Positions 1-6,900 of a stretch of 39,978 nt of DNA are shown here, in pieces (within the stretch, counting starts at the first letter, position 1; each line of letters starts with the position of its first letter). The position numbers and the translations under genes were made by a program. The notes under the pieces were generated by a model, which did no database searches, was not told where the DNA came from, and was given only the letters and a program-made list of their open reading frames with translations. Where the stretch lies: contig NZ_AOMA01000017.1 of NCBI RefSeq assembly GCF_000337895.1, forward strand, positions 1 through 39,978, written 5' to 3'. Source of the DNA: Halobiforma nitratireducens JCM 10879. GTDB lineage: Archaea; Halobacteriota; Halobacteria; Halobacteriales; Natrialbaceae.

Positions 1-133
1 CCTCGCCGCTGTCTCGGTCCGCCTCTGTGAGTGCGTCCGCGATCGTCTCGTGGATGCCGTCCGGGTAGACCGCGGCAGCGTCGTCGTCCTCACGCTCGTG
101 TCGGTACTCGTTCCAGATCGTAACGGTAGCCAT
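1..133 (-). CDS. ThuA-like protein (trehalose utilization), 5' end only
   Basis: Only the first 44 codons are present; the gene runs off the left edge. The N-terminus begins [14 protein letters not shown] and continues with [13 protein letters not shown]. This combination of a V-x-V-W-N-E-(F/Y)-R-H-E strand and a YP-(D/E)-GIH helix is the hallmark start of ThuA-family proteins, which have a class I glutamine-amidotransferase-like fold and are normally about 240 residues long. In rhizobia, ThuA works with the dehydrogenase ThuB in disaccharide oxidation to 3-keto sugars. Here a Gfo/Idh/MocA dehydrogenase, the ThuB superfamily, is divergently transcribed next door, which fits a sugar-oxidation pair. 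The substrate is unknown. Confidence 0.8.
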   Translation of the reverse strand, partial: MATVTIWNEYRHEREDDDAAAVYPDGIHETIADALTEADRDSGE

Positions 134-294
134 CGCCCGATACTGGACCGCCGATGGTCTTGGTTCGGACGGTCGATAGCCACTCTTGACGATTGTAATA
201 TCCTATTTCTCGTCCGGAGATGGGATGACGTTTGACGAGCTACTGTCGAAATCGATGAAAGATACGAGTCCGAATAGATTAATCGGTCACAACC

Positions 295-302
295 CTTATT
301 TT
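295..302 (+). promoter_or_regulatory. TATA-like box for the oxidoreductase gene
   Basis: CTTATTTT lies in the AT-rich part of the 279-bp divergent intergenic region. A start site about 26 bases downstream would give a leader of roughly 85-90 nt before the GTG at 413, consistent with the Shine-Dalgarno site used there. Inferred from spacing only. Confidence 0.4.
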
Positions 303-396
303 GATCGCTGCCCGCGTATCTCTATGAACCGGGATCGCTCGAAAACGGGATCGAAACGACGTGTTTCTAACTATTCGATGTACGGGGTCGGACCGA

Positions 397-405
397 AAGG
401 AGGTG
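397..405 (+). promoter_or_regulatory. Strong Shine-Dalgarno site that fixes the GTG start
   Basis: AAGGAGGTG ends 7 bases before GTG 413 and is a full match to the archaeal 16S 3' end. Most genes in this window look leaderless, so this site marks a leadered mRNA and selects the GTG over later ATGs. Confidence 0.8.
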
Positions 406-412
406 TTTCCGA

Positions 413-1537
413 GTGATCGGCACGGGTATCGGTATCGGTATCGTCGGTCTCGGCGGGATGGGGCACCTCCACGCTCGCCACCTCCGCGAACTGGGCACGG
501 ACATCGTCGCGGGTGCGGACCTCGTTCCCGACCAGCGTCGGCGATTTGCCGACGAGTTCGGTGCCGACACCTACGAGACCCACGAGGGCCTCGTCGCCGA
601 CGAAGCCGTCGACGCGGTCGTCGTCTGTACTCCGAACCGATTCCACGAGCCGATCGCGACCGACGCACTCGAGGCGGACCGTCACGTCCTCGTGGAGAAA
701 CCGCTCGCACACAACCTGGAAAGCGCCGAGCGGATCGCCGATGTCGCTTCCCGGAGCGACGCGACCGCCATGGTCGGGTTCCACAACCGCCACGCGGCCT
801 CGATGGCCATGTTCGAAGAACAGCACGCTCGCGGGCGTTTCGGCGAGTTGACCCACGTCGAGGCCAACTACGTCCGTCGGCGAGGGGTTCCCGGCCCCGG
901 CTCCTGGTTCACCGATCCCGATCTCGCCGGCGGCGGCGCGCTACTGGATATCGGCGTTCACGCGCTGGACCTCGCCCTCTACGCGCTCGATTTCCCGGAA
1001 CTCACCGAAGTGTCGGGCGTCACCCGGACCACGTTCGGCACCCGCGAGGAGTACGCCGATCCCGAAGGGTTCGGCGACAACTGGGAGTCCGAGGCCGAAA
1101 CCTACGAGGTCGACGACTCGGTCAGTGCCTTCATCCGGACGGCCGCCGGGCAGACGATCTCCCTCGAGGCCGCTTGGGCGACCAATCGCGAAGAGAGCAT
1201 GGACTTCCGAATTCGGGGCACCGAAGCCGGTGCCCAGTTCGACGTCGGCGACACCGACGTCGAAATCCTCGAGGCCGGCACCGCCGGCTGCGATCACTAC
1301 GCGGACGTGTCCCTGACCGGCGACGCCTCGATGACCGGCTACAAGAAGCAAGACCGGGAGTTCATCGAGGCTATCGCCAGCAGCGCGTCGCCGACGACGA
1401 ACACGATCGATGAGGCCCTGACCGTCCAGCGCGTGATCGACGCGATCTATCGCTCGAGCGAGACGGGTCGGGCCGTGAATCTCGAATCGACGGAACTGAC
1501 TGAGGAGACACCGGAGCGTCGCAAGCGAATTAACTGA
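413..1537 (+). CDS. Gfo/Idh/MocA family NAD(P)-dependent oxidoreductase
   Basis: A 374-residue cytosolic dehydrogenase of the usual family length. An N-terminal Rossmann domain has the dinucleotide loop GLGGMG at about residues 12-17. The family signature EKP is at 95-97, contributing the conserved lysine near the nicotinamide. The C-terminal alpha/beta domain carries GGGALLDIGVHALDL at about 173-187, with the conserved Asp and His of the active site. These enzymes oxidise or reduce sugars, inositols and related polyols. The substrate cannot be read from sequence, but the divergent ThuA-like gene suggests a ThuA/ThuB-type partnership on a disaccharide or polyol. The GTG start is supported by the Shine-Dalgarno site just upstream. 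The gene converges on psmB. Confidence 0.9.
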   Translation: MIGTGIGIGIVGLGGMGHLHARHLRELGTDIVAGADLVPDQRRRFADEFGADTYETHEGLVADEAVDAVVVCTPNRFHEPIATDALEADRHVLVEKPLAHNLESAERIADVASRSDATAMVGFHNRHAASMAMFEEQHARGRFGELTHVEANYVRRRGVPGPGSWFTDPDLAGGGALLDIGVHALDLALYALDFPELTEVSGVTRTTFGTREEYADPEGFGDNWESEAETYEVDDSVSAFIRTAAGQTISLEAAWATNREESMDFRIRGTEAGAQFDVGDTDVEILEAGTAGCDHYADVSLTGDASMTGYKKQDREFIEAIASSASPTTNTIDEALTVQRVIDAIYRSSETGRAVNLESTELTEETPERRKRIN

Positions 1538-1620
1538 CCCGAACCGAACTGGCTCCTGCTTCGTCCACTACTCCGGTTTCGACGCCAGCCTCGTATCCTC
1601 ACCTTACGAAGAGTCGCCAC

Positions 1621-1706
1621 TCGAGGGTTCGGACACACGATCTACCGAACCGAAAAACACCCCTCGAGGGTTCGGACACACGATCTACCGAACCGAAAAA
1701 CACCCC
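1621..1706. repeat. Perfect 43-bp tandem duplication containing a hairpin and an A5/T5 run
   Basis: Copies at 1621-1663 and 1664-1706 are identical. Each holds an inverted repeat (GGTTCGG at 1626-1632 with CCGAACC at 1645-1651, 12-nt loop) followed on the plus strand by A5. The block fills the space between two convergent genes and begins three bases beyond the psmB stop. Confidence 0.95.
1653..1700 (-). terminator. Doubled oligo-T terminator of psmB
   Basis: Read on the minus strand, T5 runs occur at 1696-1700 and again at 1653-1657, starting within about 10 bases of the psmB stop. Each is flanked by the 7-bp hairpin stem of the tandem repeat. Archaeal termination mainly uses U-tracts, so this is a plausible duplicated terminator. 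Function is inferred. Confidence 0.55.
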
Positions 1707-1708
1707 GA

Positions 1709-2437
1709 TTAGACGACTTCGTCGAAGTCGTGGTGGCCGTGGATGTCGACGCCCTCGTCGGTGATCTCACAGAGGAAGACGCCGTTGCCGGAGCCGGTGT
1801 CGCGTTCGGCGGCGGACTTGATCGAGCGGGCGGCGATCGTCGTCGCCTCGTCGTTCGTGAGGTCGTCCTCGTAGGACTGCTCGAGGTGGCCGTAGGCGAG
1901 TTGCATGCCCGATCCGGTGACGGTGTAGTCGTCTTCCATGACACCGCCGGCGGGGTCGATGCTGTAGACGTGGCTGCCGTCCTCGTCGACGCCGCCGAGG
2001 ATCGGGTGGATAGCGAAGAACGGCCCGCCACGGGCGAAGTTGCCCGCCAGGTTGGCCAGCGCTTCGATACTCATGTCCTCGCCGCGTCGGGATTCGTAGA
2101 GGTTGACCTCGGCACGCAGCGTCGAGATGAACGACTGGGCACCGCCGACGCTGCCGACGAGCGTCAGGGCACCGGTCGGGTGGATCTGCTCGACCTTCTG
2201 GACGTTCTTGTTCGAGACGAACCGGCCGCCGAGGCTGGCGCGCATGTCCGTCGCGATGACGACGCCGTCCTCGGTGGTGATGCCGATCGTCGTCGTTCCC
2301 GTCTTGTTGACGTTGTCCAGATCGGCCTGCGTCAGGTCGTTCTTGGGCATCGAGCCGATCTCGGGCTCGTATGGGTTGGAGTCGTCGGACAGCTGGTCGA
2401 CCGTCCCGGAGAAGCTCGAGTCGTGTGGCGTACGCAT
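1709..2437 (-). CDS. psmB: 20S proteasome beta subunit
   Basis: A 242-residue precursor of the proteolytic beta subunit of the archaeal 20S core particle. Residues 1-47 form a propeptide, and autocleavage in KTG|TTTIGI would expose Thr48 as the N-terminal nucleophile. The conserved active-site Asp follows in ATDMRAS (mature residue 17), and the catalytic Lys lies in NVQKVEQIHPTGA. The GSVGGAQS, GGVDEDGSHVYSIDPAGG and TGSGMQLAYG blocks are typical of haloarchaeal PsmB. An upstream in-frame ATG exists, but the start at 2437 is preferred. Haloarchaeal homologues begin MRTP, and a TATA box lies 28 bases upstream of this ATG, giving a leaderless mRNA. No alpha subunit or PAN gene is in the window. 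Haloarchaea can carry more than one beta gene, so which paralogue this is stays open. Confidence 0.95.
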   Translation of the reverse strand: MRTPHDSSFSGTVDQLSDDSNPYEPEIGSMPKNDLTQADLDNVNKTGTTTIGITTEDGVVIATDMRASLGGRFVSNKNVQKVEQIHPTGALTLVGSVGGAQSFISTLRAEVNLYESRRGEDMSIEALANLAGNFARGGPFFAIHPILGGVDEDGSHVYSIDPAGGVMEDDYTVTGSGMQLAYGHLEQSYEDDLTNDEATTIAARSIKSAAERDTGSGNGVFLCEITDEGVDIHGHHDFDEVV

Positions 2438-2461
2438 TGCCCGAAGGGTACGGCCGGGAGG

Positions 2462-2469
2462 ATATAAAA
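2462..2469 (-). promoter_or_regulatory. TATA box of psmB
   Basis: TTTTATAT on the minus strand is centred about 28 bases before the ATG at 2437. This is the spacing expected when transcription starts at or next to the initiation codon. Confidence 0.7.
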
Positions 2470-2674
2470 CCCCGGCGGTCACCACCGGCGTTTCCGCTAC
2501 CCTGGCCGATCGACGGGACGCCGTTTGGCATCGACCAGTCGGTGTAGAGTGAGCTTCCTAACCGTCACGAAACGGTTTCAGGTGGGATTCGGTACGAAAC
2601 CGGGGTCGGCCCGGACCCGTCGGTGGTCGGTCGTCGGTTCCGGCGAAAACGATCGTTGCGTGGGTGCGCTTAGT

Positions 2675-2848
2675 TCACGGTGACTGGGTGGCCTCGTAAG
2701 CGTCCTCGAGGTTGGCGAGGAGCTGGTGGATCGGCAGGGTTACCCCGGCCTGACGGGCAGCCATCGCGACCGGCATCGCGAGGATGCCGACCACGATACA
2801 CAGCTGGTACAGTGCGAACAGGGTTGCGCGGTACACGCGGGATATCAT
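2675..2848 (-). CDS. 57-residue single-span membrane protein
   Basis: A short gene reading MISRVYRATLFALYQ and ending DAYEATQSP. A hydrophobic segment at about residues 9-32 (LFALYQLCIVVGILAMPVA and the alanines after it) is followed by a short amphipathic tail with LLANLEDAY. The protein is probably anchored in the membrane by one helix. No known domain is recognised and no function is proposed. Support for a real gene comes from haloarchaeal codon use with a GC-rich third position, an acidic C-terminus, a clean ATG, and a TATATAA box about 34 bases upstream. It stands alone between psmB and DUF555. Confidence 0.7.
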   Translation of the reverse strand: MISRVYRATLFALYQLCIVVGILAMPVAMAARQAGVTLPIHQLLANLEDAYEATQSP

Positions 2849-2878
2849 CAGCGTTCAGCCGTGTCCAGAGGTGGGTAG

Positions 2879-2885
2879 TATATAA
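2879..2885 (-). promoter_or_regulatory. TATA box of the 57-residue membrane protein gene
   Basis: TTATATA on the minus strand is centred 34 bases from the ATG at 2848. It implies a leader of only a few bases. Confidence 0.6.
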
Positions 2886-3169
2886 GCTTTCTTGAAACAC
2901 TGCTTCCATAATGGTTGTTGGTAAATGATTGGGTCGCCGCAGTCATGCGATTCAACTCGAGTTTCGATAGCGACAACTCGAGGCGGACCGGAGCCGAAAT
3001 AGGGGTATGCAGACGGGAATTGACCCGGCGAATTCTCGTAACTTATGCGCATTATCGGATTCACGTGCGCACTGCGGTCGCGCCGCGGACGGGCCGGTCT
3101 GGAGCCGACACGAATCGGGCGGCGAGTCCGAACCGCAAAGCAAGAGGCCCCCCGGGACGACCACAGCAT
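2886..3169. other. Intergenic region between the small membrane gene and DUF555
   Basis: This divergent spacer has an AT-rich left third next to the minus-strand promoter. An AT-rich patch around 3036-3060 (AACTTATGCGCATTAT) could serve the plus-strand gene through a longer leader. No coding or RNA gene is recognised in it. Confidence 0.4.
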
Positions 3170-3526
3170 ATGAGCAACTACCTCGTCGCGATGGAGGCTG
3201 CATGGCTCGTTCGTGACGTCGAAGAGATCGACGACGCCATCGGCGTCGCCGTCAGCGAAGCCGGGAAGCGACTCAACAACGAGGATATGGACTACGTGGA
3301 AGTCGAAGTCGGCGCGACGGGCTGTCCTGCCTGCGGCGAGCCCTTCGACTCGGCCTTTATCGCGGCCGACACCGCGCTCGTCGGACTGGCACTCGAGATG
3401 GAGGTCTTCAACGCGGATGGCGAGGAACACGCCTCCCGGATCGCGAAAAGCGAGGTCGGCGGCGCGCTTCGTGACGTGCCCCTGACCGTCGTCGAGATCG
3501 TCGAGTCACCGGACGAAGACGCGTAA
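3170..3526 (+). CDS. DUF555 / UPF0212 family protein
   Basis: An archaeal protein of 118 residues, the normal length of this uncharacterised family, beginning [14 protein letters not shown]. The central motif [17 protein letters not shown] has the two conserved cysteines of a CxxC pair (about residues 52 and 55) that may bind metal. The C-terminal half has the conserved block [20 protein letters not shown]. The ATG at 3170 matches the usual family N-terminus; an open frame continues upstream but has no family similarity. No biochemical role is known. The gene stands alone, followed by a short octamer repeat and then the Bax1 gene on the same strand. Confidence 0.9.
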   Translation: MSNYLVAMEAAWLVRDVEEIDDAIGVAVSEAGKRLNNEDMDYVEVEVGATGCPACGEPFDSAFIAADTALVGLALEMEVFNADGEEHASRIAKSEVGGALRDVPLTVVEIVESPDEDA

Positions 3527-3570
3527 CCGACGCGTCGGACTCGGTTCGGGAGCTGAAAGGCAGAGCAACT

Positions 3571-3618
3571 GGGAAACAGGGAAACAGGGAAACAGGGAAA
3601 CCGGGAAACAGAGAAATG
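3571..3618. repeat. Octamer microsatellite, unit GGGAAACA
   Basis: Five copies of GGGAAAC(A/C) run from 3571 to 3610 with a degenerate sixth (GAGAAATG). The tract lies in the 230-bp spacer between DUF555 and the Bax1 gene. No coding frame crosses it convincingly. Confidence 0.9.
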
Positions 3619-3756
3619 GGGACGACAGCCCACAGTTCCGTCTTCTCTCCCTGACATCTCCGAAGTCGTCTACGTCGAACACGTCCAGCGCCAGCGCCGT
3701 CCGGAGTTCGCGCCGGGACGGACGACTTTTGCCGGTGCCGCCGCGAGTTACGTACG

Positions 3757-5286
3757 ATGCTGCGCAAGGAGCTGTGTCGCGTTTCACGGGCCGGCGGCGG
3801 CTACCATCCGCAGTTCGCCGACCGCTCCGACCGCCCCCTCGCGGCGCGAGTGATCGGGACCTTCCAGGGCCACGTCGGGGAGCCGCGGGGCGACCTCGAG
3901 GAGGCACTGACCGCCCTCGAACGCGAGAGCGACGACTACAAGCTCGTCCGTGGGCTCGCCGACCTCGTCGAGCGCGAGGCGACGTTCGAGACCGACGCCC
4001 CGATCGACCCCGAGCGAGCACGTCGAGCCGCCTTCGAGGCCGCGGCGGCCGTCGGCGTCGTCTCCGAGCACGAGCGCACGACGGCGCTGGCTCGTGCCGG
4101 CGAGTCCCTGTCCGTCTCGCCGGACGACCTCGAGCGGTCGCTGTACGCCGACCTCGAGGAGCGACAGGTGTTGACCGCGGTCGAGCCCCGCTGGGGTCCC
4201 GACGGTCTACTGGCTCAGTACAACCTCTCGCAGGCTCAGACGGCGCTGTTCGACGCGACCGAGGTACGCGTGCACACGAGCGATCCCAAATCGCTCGTGT
4301 CGGCGATCAAACGGCTCCGGCTCATGTACGAAATCCACCAACGCGACGGACCGAACGACCCGGACGACGCCGCGAGCGACCGCGAGGTCGTCGTCACCGG
4401 GCCGACGCGACTGTTTCGGTCCACGCGACGCTACGGGACACGGTTCGCACGACTCCTGCGGACGGTCGCGTCCGCCGAGGCCTGGCACCTCGAGGCGACG
4501 ATCGACGACCGCGGGACCGAACGGATGCTCACGCTCTCTCACGAGGCACCGGTCGGAGTCCCCGACGCCGAGCCCGTCACCGACGTTAGCTTCGACAGCG
4601 GGGTCGAGTCCGAGTTCGCGGCCCGGTTCGAGGACCTCGATCTCGACTGGGAGCTGGTGCGCGAACCGGAACCGCTGGCGACCGGCACACGGGTGATGAT
4701 CCCGGATTTCGCCTTCGAGTACGCCCATGCCGAGTTCCGGATTTTCTTCGAGATCATGGGCTTTTGGACGCCCGCGTACGTCGAGAAAAAGCTGTCACAA
4801 CTCGCGGAACTCGAAGACGTCGCTCTCGTCGTCGCCGTCGACGAATCGCTGGGCGTCGGCGAGGAGATCGCCGCGCGGGACCACCGTGCAATCCCCTACT
4901 CGGGGTCGGTTCGCGTCAAAGATGTCGTCGACGTCCTCCGGGAATACGAGACGGAGCTGGTCGCCGAGACAGCGGCGTCGCTCCCGGACGAGGTGACCCC
5001 CGACGAGGATGCGATAGGCCTCGAGGAACTGGCCCAGCGCCGTGGCGTGAGCGCCGATGCACTCGCCGAGACGTCGTTTCCGGACCACGACCGCGTCGGT
5101 CGGACGCTCGTGCGACCCGGTGTGCTCGAGTCCCTTGAGGCGGCGATCGAGCCCGGCGCGGACCTCGCGGACGTCGAGTCGCTGCTAGAAGAGTACGGGA
5201 TCGACGACGCGAGTGCCGTCCTCTCGAGGTTGGGGTATCGAGTCGAGTGGGAGGGTCTGGGTGGTGGGACGGTACGAAAGCGATGA
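3757..5286 (+). CDS. Bax1-like nuclease, DUF790 family (XPB partner)
   Basis: A 509-residue protein matching the archaeal DUF790 family, whose characterised member Bax1 is a structure-specific endonuclease that binds the XPB helicase in nucleotide excision repair. The N-terminal part (MLRKELCRVSRAGGGYHPQF) and the segment around GLLAQYNLSQAQTALF (about residues 149-165) are family blocks. The putative nuclease core at about 315-345 shows PDF, then FFEIMGFWTPAYVEKKL, resembling the spaced Asp, Glu and Lys of PD-(D/E)xK enzymes. A C-terminal region at about 415-500 is helical and probably aids interaction. In several archaea the gene sits beside xpb. Here the upstream neighbour is DUF555 and no helicase is present nearby, so the partner must be encoded elsewhere or lost. 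Confidence 0.87.
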   Translation: MLRKELCRVSRAGGGYHPQFADRSDRPLAARVIGTFQGHVGEPRGDLEEALTALERESDDYKLVRGLADLVEREATFETDAPIDPERARRAAFEAAAAVGVVSEHERTTALARAGESLSVSPDDLERSLYADLEERQVLTAVEPRWGPDGLLAQYNLSQAQTALFDATEVRVHTSDPKSLVSAIKRLRLMYEIHQRDGPNDPDDAASDREVVVTGPTRLFRSTRRYGTRFARLLRTVASAEAWHLEATIDDRGTERMLTLSHEAPVGVPDAEPVTDVSFDSGVESEFAARFEDLDLDWELVREPEPLATGTRVMIPDFAFEYAHAEFRIFFEIMGFWTPAYVEKKLSQLAELEDVALVVAVDESLGVGEEIAARDHRAIPYSGSVRVKDVVDVLREYETELVAETAASLPDEVTPDEDAIGLEELAQRRGVSADALAETSFPDHDRVGRTLVRPGVLESLEAAIEPGADLADVESLLEEYGIDDASAVLSRLGYRVEWEGLGGGTVRKR

Positions 5287-5350
5287 TCGGCAGTCGACGT
5301 TCGGTCGCGGTCAGTGGTGCTTTCCTAGACTCGCCGTGTTGCGACAAAGA

Positions 5351-5358
5351 CATTTACC
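5351..5358 (+). promoter_or_regulatory. TATA-like box of the small membrane gene
   Basis: CATTTACC is centred about 27 bases before the ATG at 5381. It supports 5381 as the authentic leaderless start even though the downstream frame is broken. Confidence 0.45.
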
Positions 5359-5380
5359 GGTTAGGAGTGTATCATTTCCC

Positions 5381-5589
5381 ATGTCCCTCGAACAACGCGG
5401 GCGGAACTGCCACCGTCGATTGGGGCGGCCGTTGGGGTACTGCTGTTCGTGGTCCTCGGATACGCTGTGTTCACGGCGAACGTCTTTCTCGGCGTAGTCA
5501 GCGTCGTAGCGCTCGTGCTCACCACGTTCGTGCTCTATCTGTTCTACCGGTTGGTCGTCGCTGTCGAGGACATCGCGCACAAAATGTGA
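5381..5589 (+). pseudogene. Small two-span membrane protein gene with an early frameshift
   Basis: The ATG at 5381 opens MSLEQRG but that frame ends after 38 codons with an arginine- and cysteine-rich peptide unlike haloarchaeal proteins. From about 5389 another frame reads TTRAELPPSIGAAVG, then two hydrophobic stretches (VLLFVVLGYAVFTANVFLG and VVSVVALVLTTFVLYLFY), then RLVVAVEDIAHKM and a stop at 5587-5589. That second frame has no ATG of its own and is closed upstream by a stop at 5362. One extra base between codons 3 and 4 would join the two into a protein of about 69 residues. Either this copy is broken, the assembly has a one-base error, or the ribosome shifts frame. The function of the intact protein is unknown. 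Confidence 0.65.
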
Positions 5590-5735
5590 GGGTCCGGTTT
5601 CGGTACGGGATCAGCAACACACCTGCGGACGTGGCTGTCGGAACAGTCCTCACGGCTGTGCGGAGAACGCCCACTGGTCCGTCTCTTCGTCTGCGTGTCG
5701 AACCCTTACGGACGACCGCCGCCTACGGAGCTACG

Positions 5736-5999
5736 ATGCTCGAACTCTACCAGGCCGAACAGTGCCCACACAGTACGGCGGTCCGCGAGAAGCTCACCGA
5801 GTTGGGCGTCTCATACGTCGTCCACAACCCCCGGTTGCCCGGCGACGAGGGCGGCGACGTACGCAACGAACAGAGACACGACCAACTGACCGAGATCGGC
5901 GGCGAGGACTCGATTCCGTTCCTGGTCGACACCGCTCGAGAGGAGACCCGCTACGAGAGCGACGCGATCGTCGACTATCTCGAGGACCACTACGCCTGA
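5736..5999 (+). CDS. Glutaredoxin / GST N-terminal-like thioredoxin-fold protein
   Basis: An 87-residue single-domain protein with the thioredoxin-fold order of glutaredoxins. The first strand MLELYQAEQ is followed by the active site CPHS (residues 10-13), so it is a monothiol-type CxxS. It then has the helix TAVREKLTELG, the cis-proline motif EDSIPFLVD at about 60-68, and the C-terminal ESDAIVDYLEDHY typical of GST N-terminal domains. It probably reduces or glutathionylates thiols, or carries out the equivalent chemistry with gamma-glutamylcysteine, the main low-molecular thiol of haloarchaea. The ATG at 5736 begins directly at the first strand. It is monocistronic as far as can be seen. Confidence 0.8.
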   Translation: MLELYQAEQCPHSTAVREKLTELGVSYVVHNPRLPGDEGGDVRNEQRHDQLTEIGGEDSIPFLVDTAREETRYESDAIVDYLEDHYA

Positions 6000-6393
6000 G
6001 AGTGGGTACACACGACACCGGTGTATCCACCCGTTTTGGCCGTCGGTCGCGTCTCCAGGTGGCCTGACACGGATGATCGCCGCCCGAACCGAGACGGGGC
6101 GCTAGCGGACACCCATCCGTCGGTTCGGGAACGGATCGAAGAGGCTGGTGGTGGTGGTGGTGGTGTTGGTGGTGTTGGTGGTGGTAGTGGTGACCCCCGG
6201 TCTCGGCGACACACTGTCGGACAGCGACGACGGCCGCTCGATCGACGCCGTGCTCGCCGACGACGGTAGCGACGATCTCGCGGGAACCGAGGCCCGAACG
6301 CTGGTCACCGGCGCGACGGCGGCCCCGTTCTTTCCGGACCGAATCCTGCGGGAGACCCACGATGGGCCGTCGTCGCGGAACCCACTGAACGGC
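6000..6393. other. 394-bp region with a GGT microsatellite and no convincing gene
   Basis: The region between the glutaredoxin-like gene and the convergent minus-strand operon is open in several frames but none reads like a haloarchaeal protein. A TGG repeat dominates its middle. On the plus strand a peptide resembling the end of an M48 protease precedes the repeat, too short to call. Confidence 0.5.
6146..6192. repeat. TGG trinucleotide microsatellite
   Basis: About 15 near-continuous TGG units, interrupted by TGT and AGT variants, lie in a gene-free spacer. Depending on frame they would encode polyglycine, polyvaline or, on the other strand, polythreonine. The tract is also G-rich enough to form G-quadruplex-type structures on the plus strand. 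Confidence 0.9.
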
Positions 6394-6900
6394 TTACAGT
6401 TCTCGTTGCCGTCCCTTCGGCACCATCGAACGCAACTCGCCGTGGACGTAGAGGCCGATCCCCAGCGGCTCCAGTCCGTCCGCGATCCGGTGGCCCGCGA
6501 TCAGGTAGCCCCAGTCGCCGTCCCACTCGAGTTCCTGGTCCTCGCCGGCGGCGAACGCGCGTGCCTCCTCACGCTCGAGTTCGATGACACACGCCTCGGC
6601 GTGGCGACCGAACCGCTGGGCGAAGTCGGTCGTCGGCTTCCAGTGTTCCTGTCGGGTCCGTAGACAGGTCATCCCCATGGCTTCGATCTCGATCGGCGTC
6701 GGCGCGTCGCCGCAGTAGATCCATATCTTGCCCGCGCCTTTCTCCCAGAACGTGTGTTCGTCGAACGTCGCCGGCGGGATGGCAAAGCGATCCTCGAAGT
6801 ACTCGAGTACCTCTTCGCGGCTGACCCGTCCCTCGACGGTGCGTTCGTCGGGCGTCTCGGGAAGGCGGTCGAAGCGCTGGCCGTCGTTTTGCTCGCTCAT
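6394..6900 (-). CDS. Small putative RNA-binding (PUA-like) partner of the RNA methyltransferase
   Basis: A 168-residue acidic haloarchaeal protein, probably the one databases carry as DUF7122 (from memory). It begins MSEQNDGQRFDRLPE. A central block (FWEKGAGKIWIYCGD) and a C-terminal block (GYLIAGHRI, then PLGIGLYVHGELRSMVPKG) follow. The latter resembles the PUA-like tail fused to NSUN/RsmF-type m5C methyltransferases. Its ATG overlaps the stop of the upstream methyltransferase (ATGA), so the two are translationally coupled. My inference is that this gene supplies in trans the RNA-binding module that the 302-residue methyltransferase lacks. No catalytic motif is seen. Confidence 0.75.
   Translation of the reverse strand: MSEQNDGQRFDRLPETPDERTVEGRVSREEVLEYFEDRFAIPPATFDEHTFWEKGAGKIWIYCGDAPTPIEIEAMGMTCLRTRQEHWKPTTDFAQRFGRHAEACVIELEREEARAFAAGEDQELEWDGDWGYLIAGHRIADGLEPLGIGLYVHGELRSMVPKGRQREL

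Noticed and set aside
361-1413. A long open frame of 350 codons overlapping the oxidoreductase
   Set aside because: It is arginine-rich, a typical shadow of a GC-rich gene in another frame. The oxidoreductase frame has the domain motifs and Shine-Dalgarno site.
1730-2467. A 245-codon plus-strand frame opposite psmB
   Set aside because: It is valine/aspartate-rich because it mirrors the acidic gene. psmB has full family motifs on the other strand.
6021-6269. A plus-strand frame with THPSVRERIEEA followed by polyglycine, resembling the end of an M48 protease
   Set aside because: Only about 15 residues match, the frame then enters the TGG repeat, and no HExxH or membrane part is present. A relic is possible but unsupported.
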